A stretch of DNA of 21,919 nt from JBMYQA01 sp049600855. Lineage in GTDB: Bacteria; Bacteroidota; Bacteroidia; Cytophagales; Flammeovirgaceae. Below, in pieces: positions 16,106 to 21,919 of the stretch. The stretch covers positions 1 through 21,919 of the forward strand of contig JBMYQA010000080.1 of the NCBI GenBank assembly GCA_049600855.1, written 5' to 3'. The notes beneath the pieces were generated by a model, which saw only the letters and a list, made by a program, of their open reading frames with translations, was not told the DNA's origin and ran no database searches. The translations under genes and the position numbers were made by a program. Within the stretch, counting starts at the first letter, position 1, and every line of letters starts with the position of its first letter.

Positions 16106-16408
16106 TTAGTTGTTTGAAATTTTTTGTTTTTCTTTAGCGAGTAAATCTAGTTCTTGGGTAAGGTTTCTTTCTTCATTTTTAGGAGGTAATGCATAATACT
16201 CCTTTTCATCAACTACAATCGTTTCCACATTATATAAGCGCTTTTTCAACTCCTCATTTTCTTCCAATAACTGATTCACTTTTTGCGCTAACTCTTTCAC
16301 ATTGCCCCCTTTTTGGGCTTTAATAAACTCGGTAACGTAATGACCAACCATCCCAATTACAGGGAGCGATAGCAAGGTCATTATAAGGATAAATATTCTT
16401 TCTGGCAT
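16106..16408 (-). CDS. Small PspB-like membrane/coiled-coil protein (first of a tandem pair)
   Basis: Protein of 100 aa with an N-terminal membrane helix (about 4-27, IFILIMTLLSLPVIGMVGHYV), a coiled coil (about 38-62, LAQKVNQLLEENEELKKRL), then YNVETIVVDEKEYYALPP and a charged tail. It has the same layout and the same TIV-D-Y-LPP motif as the next gene. As in PspB, the coil probably lies in the cytoplasm and offers a binding surface. It follows dnaB on the same strand with a 110-bp gap, so it may be partly co-transcribed with dnaB or have its own promoter. Its function is not established. Confidence 0.7.
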   Translation of the reverse strand: MPERIFILIMTLLSLPVIGMVGHYVTEFIKAQKGGNVKELAQKVNQLLEENEELKKRLYNVETIVVDEKEYYALPPKNEERNLTQELDLLAKEKQKISNN

Positions 16409-16518
16409 ACTATTCCAAACCTTTGTAAAAACTTTGGTAAAAGTTAATAGAAACTAGTGCGCTTCGCAAGTAAATTGTCGATGAATGGCGAGGTAAACGC
16501 TGCTATTGTTGTAAATTT

Positions 16519-18102
16519 TTAGAAAGGAACCTCTTCATCGGGTGTAGGCGGAATATTTCCATCACCTAAATCTGGCGTAGTTCCAGTATTCATTTTACTC
16601 GACATGGTAATGGTTTCGGCTGATCCTCCTTCTTGTTGGGTAAAATCATAAGCCGATGGGGGAAGGTTATTGTCAAAGTTGCCTCCGATGTACCCACTTG
16701 CTTCCCAATCTTGAAATTTGGTATACTTTCCGATAAATTTTAGGGGAACATTTTCCAATGAGCCATTTCGGTGTTTAGCAATGATGACTTCCCCCATGCC
16801 CATTACTGAGTTGCCTTCTTCATCTTCTGTAATCCCATAATATTCTGGTCGGTACAAAAAAATGACCATATCCGCATCTTGCTCAATGGAACCTGATTCC
16901 CGCAAATCGGATAGCTGAGGTCGTTTATCTCCACCACGGGTTTCTACTGCACGGCTCAACTGTGAGAGTGCAATGACAGGTACATTCAGTTCTTTCGCCA
17001 ATTGTTTTAATGATCGGGAAATATGGGCAATTTCCTGCTCACGGTTGCCACCTTTCGAATCCCCACTCATTAACTGCAGGTAGTCAATGATGATCATCTG
17101 GATATCGTGTTGAGCCTTTAACCTTCTACATTTTGCGCGTAGTTCCAATACAGTTAAAGCTGGAGTATCGTCAATGAAAATGGGACAACTAGTAAGCCGC
17201 GAGGTTTTGTGTACCATGCGTTGCCATTCTTCATCATCCAGTTTTCCCGTCTTGAGTTTTTCACTTTCGAGTTCAGCTTCCGCAGAAATCAGACGTTTTA
17301 CCAGTTGTACATTCGACATCTCTAAGGAAAACAACGCAACACCCTGATTAAAATCAACCGCAGCATTACGCATACACGTGATGACAAAAGCGGTTTTTCC
17401 CATGGCAGGACGAGCGGCAAGAATGATTAAATCGGATTTTTGCCAACCAGAAGTAACGCGATCCAATGCCGAAAAACCAGAAGGAACACCTGTAAGCCCA
17501 TCTTTATGTTCTTTCATAGACTCAAGCTCTTGAATGGCTTCAGCCATGATGCTACGCATATCTGAATAGTTTTTTCGGATGTTCAATTCGGAAATCTCAA
17601 AGAGGTTTTGCTCCATCTGATCCAATAGATTAAATACATCAGTGGTGTCCTCATAAGCCTCTTTTTGGATGTTATTGGCAATAGCGATTAATTCTCGCTT
17701 GATGTAATACTGGAGTAAAATTCGGGAGTAATAAACAACATTTCCAGCTTGGTTAACGCGGTTAGTTAATTGAGTGATGTAAAAGGCACCTCCCACTTCC
17801 TCTAATTTTCCTAAAACACGTAGTTGATTGGTAGTCGTCAATATATCAATCGGCTCCGAGTTAGAAAATAGCTCTCGAATAGCCATAAATATCTCTTTGT
17901 GTTTGGGGTTATAGAACACTTCGGGCCTAAGCAATTCAATGACATCAATGATTGAATCCTTTTCAAGCATAAGTGCTCCTAACACTGCTTGCTCTAATTC
18001 TTGGTCTTGAGGTGGGATTTTAGTGAGTAATCCCGCATCAGCCAAATCTTTCTTCGTAAGCCTGGGTACTGATGATTTGTTTGAAAAATCTTTTTTTGCC
18101 AT
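16519..18102 (-). CDS. dnaB: Replicative DNA helicase DnaB
   Basis: The hexameric 5'-3' helicase that opens the replication fork, 527 aa. The N-terminal DnaB domain starts at about residue 29 (PPQDQELEQAVLGALMLEKD). The RecA-like C-terminal domain carries Walker A ARPAMGKT (Lys236), Walker B MIIIDYLQLM, the SRSLKQLAKELNVPVIALSQLSR stretch and an arginine-rich DLRESGSIEQDADMVIFLYRPEYY segment. I start it at ATG 18102 (MAKKDF); an in-frame GTG two codons upstream is less likely. A low-complexity linker of about 60 residues follows the helicase core and ends in DEEVPF, which looks like the acidic tip of SSB proteins. A possible -7 box lies just upstream. No intein is seen. Confidence 0.97.
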   Translation of the reverse strand: MAKKDFSNKSSVPRLTKKDLADAGLLTKIPPQDQELEQAVLGALMLEKDSIIDVIELLRPEVFYNPKHKEIFMAIRELFSNSEPIDILTTTNQLRVLGKLEEVGGAFYITQLTNRVNQAGNVVYYSRILLQYYIKRELIAIANNIQKEAYEDTTDVFNLLDQMEQNLFEISELNIRKNYSDMRSIMAEAIQELESMKEHKDGLTGVPSGFSALDRVTSGWQKSDLIILAARPAMGKTAFVITCMRNAAVDFNQGVALFSLEMSNVQLVKRLISAEAELESEKLKTGKLDDEEWQRMVHKTSRLTSCPIFIDDTPALTVLELRAKCRRLKAQHDIQMIIIDYLQLMSGDSKGGNREQEIAHISRSLKQLAKELNVPVIALSQLSRAVETRGGDKRPQLSDLRESGSIEQDADMVIFLYRPEYYGITEDEEGNSVMGMGEVIIAKHRNGSLENVPLKFIGKYTKFQDWEASGYIGGNFDNNLPPSAYDFTQQEGGSAETITMSSKMNTGTTPDLGDGNIPPTPDEEVPF

Positions 18103-18107
18103 AACCA

Positions 18108-18115
18108 CAAAATTA
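18108..18115 (-). promoter_or_regulatory. Candidate -7 box of dnaB
   Basis: On the minus strand this reads TAATTTTG, an exact TAnnTTTG match, 5 nt before the chosen ATG. If used, the transcript would be nearly leaderless. No TTG at -33 was found, so this is tentative. Confidence 0.3.
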
Positions 18116-18241
18116 GATGAAAGAGATGAATCTTAATGGATGTATGGTAGATTTTCGATAAAAAAGTTAGCAGACATCAAATCCTAGCAAATCCTTTAGC
18201 GCATGTTTTAAAAATAATTTTATTCGTATCAAATTTTCCTA

Positions 18242-18249
18242 TACTTTTG
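18242..18249 (+). promoter_or_regulatory. Candidate -7 box in the dnaB-mpl spacer
   Basis: TACTTTTG, followed by C, matches the Bacteroidota -7 consensus TAnnTTTG. It lies about 320 bp upstream of mpl and just before a structured stretch, so it could drive an mpl transcript with a long leader or a separate small RNA. A -33 TTG is not evident. Confidence 0.4.
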
Positions 18250-18255
18250 CAAGGC

Positions 18256-18456
18256 TATACAATTTTGAATATTTCTGACTTAAATAATTGATTATTAATC
18301 ACTTACAAGAAAAGCTTGTTTGTTTAAGTCGTTGATAGTCAGTGTTTTAGAGAAGAGCTTTCAATGAGTGCAGCAATGCTCATTTTGTAGAAAAGGCTTG
18401 CTATTTTGCAAAAAAAGCCTTTTCTACAAAGTGAGCATTACTGCAATGACTGTATA
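18256..18456 (+). ncRNA. Possible structured small RNA or mpl leader
   Basis: The stretch can fold as nested elements. An outer closing pair TATACA (18256-18261) with TGTATA (18451-18456). A stem GACTTAAA (18277-18284) with TTTAAGTC (18323-18330) that encloses ACAAG (18305-18309) with CTTGT (18315-18319). A 30-bp stem at 18369-18445. It is preceded by a good -7 box. No open frame of note is inside. It matches no RNA family I can name, and the outer and inner short stems could be chance in AT-rich DNA. Confidence 0.3.
18369..18445. repeat. 77-bp near-perfect inverted repeat (30-bp stem)
   Basis: Arm 18369-18398 (starting TGCAGCAATGCTCA) and arm 18416-18445 are inverted copies identical at 28 of 30 positions, with a 17-nt AT-rich loop. 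It lies between the divergent dnaB and mpl genes, where no gene ends, so it is not an ordinary terminator for an annotated gene. It may end or stabilise an RNA from the -7 box at 18242, or be a palindromic repeat element. Confidence 0.7.
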
Positions 18457-18568
18457 AAAAGTTTTTACCTGAGTGATTAGTGGTTAGCTATATAAGATGA
18501 GTATTGGAAAACCGCTAACTAAAAACATTTAATTTCTAAACAATAGCCGATTAAGAGCAAAGCATATA

Positions 18569-19942
18569 ATGAGAATTCATTTCATTGCAATAGGAGGGAG
18601 TGTGATGCATCATTTAGCCATTGCCCTCAAAGAAGAAGGGCACCAAGTAAGTGGTTCTGATGATGTGATTTTTGATCCTGCTGAATCTAATTTAAAAGAA
18701 GCAGACTTATTTCCCGATCAATTGGGTTGGGATGCCAATCGAATTTCCAATGAACTGGATTTGGTCATTTTGGGCATGCATGCTAAAAATGATAACCCAG
18801 AATTGGCTAAGGCCCAAGAATTAGGCCTCAAGGTATATTCTTATCCAGAATTCATTTACGAGCATTCTAAAAACAAACAACGCATTGTTATTGGAGGAAG
18901 CCATGGCAAAACTTCAGTAACTGCGATGATTTTGCATGCATTAAACCAGGCAGGCAGAAAGTTTGATTATGTGATTGGTGCTTTGCCTCAAGACTTTGAG
19001 TCAACGATTCGATTGTCGGAAGATGCCCCCATTATTGTGGTGGAAGGCGATGAGTATTTGACTTCGGCACTTGATCCTACGCCTAAATTTCTTTACTACC
19101 AAGCCCATATCCGTGTAATCACAGGAATTGCGTGGGATCATATCAATGTGTTTCCAACCTTTGAGGGCTATGTAGAACAGTTTAAGCGTTTTGCAGAGCA
19201 AGCACCGAAAGCAGGAACATTGATTTACAATACCTCAGATAAAGTGTTGAAGAAGCTAATCAAACAAGCCGATGTTCGACATGATGTGGTGCAAATTCCT
19301 TACGAAGCTCATAAATATAAGATTAAGGATGGTCAAACTTTATTGAGTAACCATCGAAAAGAGCAAGTTCCTATTCATCTTATAGGGGAGCATAATATGT
19401 TGAACCTCAATGCGGCAAAACAGGTTTGCTTAAAAATTGGCATTTCTGAGGATGATTTTTATGAAGCCATTTCCAGTTTTACAGGGGCTAGTATGCGTAT
19501 GGAACTAGTTGATGCTAATGAAAACGCTAAAGTATATCGCGATTTTGCCCATGCTCCTTCTAAATTAGAAGCGACAATTAATGCGGTAAAAAGTCAATTC
19601 CCGAAACGTACTTTAGTGGCTTGTATGGAATTACATACCTACAGTAGCCTCAACAAAAACTTCTTGGCAAATTATAAAGACACCATGAAGAAAGCAGATG
19701 AAGCTGTGGTGTTTTATAATCCTAAAACAGTTGAAAATAAACGTTTAGAACAAATCAGCGATGAGGAGTTACGATTAGCGTTTAATGACAAAAAGTTGCA
19801 CGTTTTTACTGATGTCGCTAAAATGAAATCTTTTTTATTGGCTCAAAACTGGAAAAATGCCAACTTGTTGATGATGTCATCGGGCAATTATGCCAATTTA
19901 GATATCAAAGAACTGAGTAGTCAGCTATTAAACGGAAATTAA
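18569..19942 (+). CDS. mpl: UDP-MurNAc:L-alanyl-gamma-D-glutamyl-meso-diaminopimelate ligase (Mpl)
   Basis: Cytoplasmic Mur ligase of 457 aa, the same length as typical Mpl. Mpl joins the murein tripeptide recovered from wall turnover to UDP-MurNAc with ATP, which feeds cell-wall recycling. Domains: an N-terminal UDP-binding Rossmann domain (RIHFIAIGGSVMHHLAIAL, then GHQVSGSDD, 1-100); the central ATP domain with P-loop GGSHGKTS (109-116, Lys114), EGDEYLTSALD and the ITGIAWDHINVFPT segment; and the C-terminal domain with YRDFAHAPSKLEATINAVK, the family's substrate-side loop. The N-terminal GGSVMHHLA and the DDVIFDP segment favour Mpl over MurC. It is separated from pyrD by a strong terminator. 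Its own ribosome site is weak, as is usual in the phylum. Confidence 0.88.
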   Translation: MRIHFIAIGGSVMHHLAIALKEEGHQVSGSDDVIFDPAESNLKEADLFPDQLGWDANRISNELDLVILGMHAKNDNPELAKAQELGLKVYSYPEFIYEHSKNKQRIVIGGSHGKTSVTAMILHALNQAGRKFDYVIGALPQDFESTIRLSEDAPIIVVEGDEYLTSALDPTPKFLYYQAHIRVITGIAWDHINVFPTFEGYVEQFKRFAEQAPKAGTLIYNTSDKVLKKLIKQADVRHDVVQIPYEAHKYKIKDGQTLLSNHRKEQVPIHLIGEHNMLNLNAAKQVCLKIGISEDDFYEAISSFTGASMRMELVDANENAKVYRDFAHAPSKLEATINAVKSQFPKRTLVACMELHTYSSLNKNFLANYKDTMKKADEAVVFYNPKTVENKRLEQISDEELRLAFNDKKLHVFTDVAKMKSFLLAQNWKNANLLMMSSGNYANLDIKELSSQLLNGN

Positions 19943-19949
19943 CGTCAAT

Positions 19950-19974
19950 AACGCAGGTTTACCTGCGTTTTTTT
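19950..19974 (+). terminator. Rho-independent terminator after mpl
   Basis: ACGCAGGT (19951-19958) pairs with ACCTGCGT (19961-19968), flanked by A-T pairs and followed by a run of T's. It starts 8 bp after the mpl stop and ends 16 bp before pyrD starts, so pyrD probably depends on readthrough or on a promoter inside or overlapping this spacer. Confidence 0.85.
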
Positions 19975-19990
19975 ATACCTCATATCAACG

Positions 19991-21028
19991 ATGTACAAGC
20001 AAATTCTTCGTCCTTTATTATTCGCTTTCGATCCTGAAACGATTCATCATACTACGGCTTCGGCCATGCAAGCTACTTTTGGGATTCCATTTGCAAAAAG
20101 CCTTGGAAATGCCATGTATCGGGTTGAGCATCCTTCGCTGGAACGAGAAGTATTTGGGTTAAAGTTTCCCAATCCCGTTGGGCTTGCCGCGGGGTTCGAT
20201 AAAGATGCCAAGTTGATCGATGAAATGTCTGCCTTAGGCTTTGGCTTTGTCGAAATTGGCACCTTGACGCCCAAACCACAAGGCGGAAATCCAAGACCGC
20301 GCTTGTTTCGTTTGCCAGCTGATGGAGGCATTATTAATCGAATGGGCTTTAATAATGAAGGGGTAGATGCGGCCGTAAAACGCTTGGCTAAACGCAAATC
20401 GAATATCATTGTTGGCGGAAACATTGGCAAAAATAAGGTGACCCCCAACGAAGAAGCCTACAAAGATTACGATAGCTGCTTCGATAAATTATTTGATTAT
20501 GTGGATTACTTTGTCGTGAATGTGAGTTCTCCAAATACTCCTAATTTGAGGGCGCTTCAAGATAAGGAACCACTGACTAGGTTATTGTCGGGTTTACAAG
20601 AGAAAAATCAAGGGAAAGCGACACCTAAGCCCATTTTATTAAAAATTGCTCCCGACCTCACACAATCTCAATTAGATGATATCATTGAGATTGTTACTGA
20701 TACGCAAATCAATGGAGTAATCGGAACGAATACCACCATTAGTCGAGAAGGGTTAAGAACACCGAAAAATAAAATTGACCAAATTGGAAATGGGGGATTG
20801 AGTGGTCAACCATTAACACATCGATCAACAGAGGTCATTCGCTATCTAAGTGAGCAATCTAAAGGTACTTTTCCGATCATTGGAGTGGGAGGAATACATT
20901 CGGCAGAAAATGCGTTGGCTAAATTGGATGCAGGAGCAAGCTTAGTTCAAGTGTATACCGGTTTTGTATATGAAGGGCCTGATTTGGTGAAGCGCATTAA
21001 TCGGGCAATCATTCAGCGGTCGAAATAA
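19991..21028 (+). CDS. pyrD: Dihydroorotate dehydrogenase (quinone), class 2
   Basis: Protein of 345 aa that oxidises dihydroorotate to orotate with FMN and passes electrons to the quinone pool, the fourth step of pyrimidine synthesis. Class 2 is shown by the N-terminal membrane-associating helical extension (MYKQILRPLLFAFDPETIHHTTASAM) before the barrel. Barrel motifs are NPVGLAAGFDKDA (about 61-73), GTLTPKPQGGNPRPRLFRL, NRMGFNNEG, NVSSPNTPNLRALQ (177-190, with the active-site Ser of the class in the SS pair at 179-180), KIAPDLT, GTNTTISR, GGLSG and the phosphate-binding end IIGVGGIHSAENALAKLDAGAS. It is peripheral on the inner membrane. It lies only 48 bp after mpl, behind a terminator. Confidence 0.97.
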   Translation: MYKQILRPLLFAFDPETIHHTTASAMQATFGIPFAKSLGNAMYRVEHPSLEREVFGLKFPNPVGLAAGFDKDAKLIDEMSALGFGFVEIGTLTPKPQGGNPRPRLFRLPADGGIINRMGFNNEGVDAAVKRLAKRKSNIIVGGNIGKNKVTPNEEAYKDYDSCFDKLFDYVDYFVVNVSSPNTPNLRALQDKEPLTRLLSGLQEKNQGKATPKPILLKIAPDLTQSQLDDIIEIVTDTQINGVIGTNTTISREGLRTPKNKIDQIGNGGLSGQPLTHRSTEVIRYLSEQSKGTFPIIGVGGIHSAENALAKLDAGASLVQVYTGFVYEGPDLVKRINRAIIQRSK

Positions 21029-21043
21029 GTCATTATGAAGTAT

Positions 21044-21074
21044 TTATGTTCCGCATGAGATTTGCGGAACATAA
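21044..21074. terminator. Hairpin between convergent pyrD and patatin genes
   Basis: A perfect 12-bp stem, TTATGTTCCGCA (21044-21055) with 21063-21074, and a 7-nt loop. It lies 15 bp after the pyrD stop and 12 bp from the end of the convergent patatin-like gene, so it could serve both. No long U-run follows on either strand. Confidence 0.55.
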
Positions 21075-21086
21075 CACCGCTAAATT

Positions 21087-21919
21087 TTATCCTTCTTGCG
21101 CTTGTTGTTTACCCGCATGAATAGCTCCATTCGAGTCTACTTTGTATACTTTTTTAATCACTGTACCATCCAATACCGACTGGTAGCCCGTATTCAAAAT
21201 CTCGCGCATAATTTCTTTGTCAAATATGAGTGAGTTCTCCGTTTTGTCCACTAAGCTTTGAGACATGAAGTAGAAATTCAAATCAATCTCCATGTTATGC
21301 TCTTCACCAAGCTCCACCTGCAGTTTAGCATTCTCAATATTGTCTTCAGCAACATCTACCGAAAGAATATTGATGGCACGAAACAAGGTGTTGATAAACG
21401 TACCTTTAGGTGCCCAATCTGTATCTGTGAATGTGGGGGTGTTATGCACAACTACATCAATATGGCGTGCGCCTTTGCCAATCACATAAGAAATAGGCAA
21501 ATAGTCTTTTAATCCTCCATCTCCCCAATATCGCCCATTTTTTTCCATCAACGACATGAATACGGGCTGGTTAGCAGAGCCCCAAATCCAGTCAATCATG
21601 TCTGTGTAGGAATTATCTGCAGTAGATTTGAAGGCAGTTTCATTTTGGGTAAGGCAAGCCAGGGTTGCTGTAAACTCACAACCTAGTGCTCTAATTTCAT
21701 CGTAATTAGATTCTTGGAAGAATTTGGGAATGAGCTTGCGTAAATTCTTACTTTCACCTACCGTTTTCTTGTGGAGAATAAGTCGCCAAAGTACTTTCAG
21801 CAAACTGAGCTTCCCTTTCTTATTGAAAGGGTTGTAATTAAAAATGTCCTTTTGTCGTACTGAAGTATAAGCCTCTTCTAAGGTATCAAAATCTCTAGTT
21901 AACACTAAAGGCCCCATTA
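21087..21919 (-). CDS. Patatin-like phospholipase, C-terminal part (cut by window end)
   Basis: C-terminal part of a lipid acyl hydrolase of the patatin family. The segment WIWGSANQPVFMSLMEKNGR-YWGDGGLKDYLPI carries the A-x-x-P-F-like pattern and the Asp-Gly-Gly motif that supplies the catalytic Asp of the Ser-Asp dyad, followed by a conserved Leu-Pro. A strand GARHIDVVVHNTP comes next. The expected N-terminal part with the glycine-rich oxyanion loop and the G-x-S-x-G nucleophile motif lies beyond the window edge, so I take the Met at 21917 as internal. Most of it is soluble-looking and a charged tail (HAGKQQAQEG) ends the protein. The substrate, membrane phospholipid or other esters, is unknown. 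It converges on pyrD with a shared hairpin. Confidence 0.75.
   Translation of the reverse strand, partial: MGPLVLTRDFDTLEEAYTSVRQKDIFNYNPFNKKGKLSLLKVLWRLILHKKTVGESKNLRKLIPKFFQESNYDEIRALGCEFTATLACLTQNETAFKSTADNSYTDMIDWIWGSANQPVFMSLMEKNGRYWGDGGLKDYLPISYVIGKGARHIDVVVHNTPTFTDTDWAPKGTFINTLFRAINILSVDVAEDNIENAKLQVELGEEHNMEIDLNFYFMSQSLVDKTENSLIFDKEIMREILNTGYQSVLDGTVIKKVYKVDSNGAIHAGKQQAQEG

Noticed and set aside
18103..18108. GTG start two codons upstream of the dnaB ATG
   Set aside because: The ATG gives a normal MAKK start, and the GTG falls within the candidate -7 box.
20047..20448. 133-codon minus-strand frame opposite pyrD
   Set aside because: It is antisense to a strongly conserved enzyme and rich in Pro/Ser/Lys as expected for a mirrored frame.

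Overview
The window looks like an AT-rich chromosomal segment of a Bacteroidota bacterium, most likely a Cytophagales-type organism. This rests on the sensor kinases with Reg_prop/Y_Y_Y or TPR sensor halves, an OmpP1/FadL-type barrel with the Bacteroidota-style N-terminus, weak Shine-Dalgarno sequences, and several TAnnTTTG-like -7 boxes upstream of genes. No transposase, phage gene, CRISPR array, rRNA or tRNA was recognised.

Left part (1-8145): the last codons of an unidentified gene overlap (ATGA) an unrecognised 197-aa protein gene. Two large minus-strand sensor histidine kinases follow. They share a closely related GAF-HisKA-HATPase half and C-terminal tail, but one has a beta-propeller/Y_Y_Y sensor and the other a TPR sensor. 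The TPR kinase stops early: the missing end of the shared tail is still readable in another frame just past its stop. A 164-bp palindromic, MITE-like element lies between the two genes.

Middle (8485-13710): a minus-strand unit encodes a DUF3995 membrane protein, a flavodoxin-fold quinone reductase and an FMN-binding split-barrel protein, with a TetR regulator gene upstream. Near-identical 27-bp candidate operators precede both the regulator gene and the unit, which suggests autoregulation plus local control. On the plus strand come an exported TPR protein and a stand-alone STAS protein.

Right part (13801-21919): a FadL-like outer-membrane barrel, two tandem PspB-like membrane/coiled-coil proteins, replicative helicase DnaB (with an SSB-like acidic tip), the murein-recycling ligase Mpl, quinone-linked dihydroorotate dehydrogenase PyrD, and the C-terminal part of a patatin-like lipase cut by the window edge. 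The divergent dnaB-mpl spacer holds an RNA-like structured stretch behind a good -7 box. Apart from the kinase pair and the TetR unit, the genes look like ordinary chromosomal genes without an obvious shared pathway.
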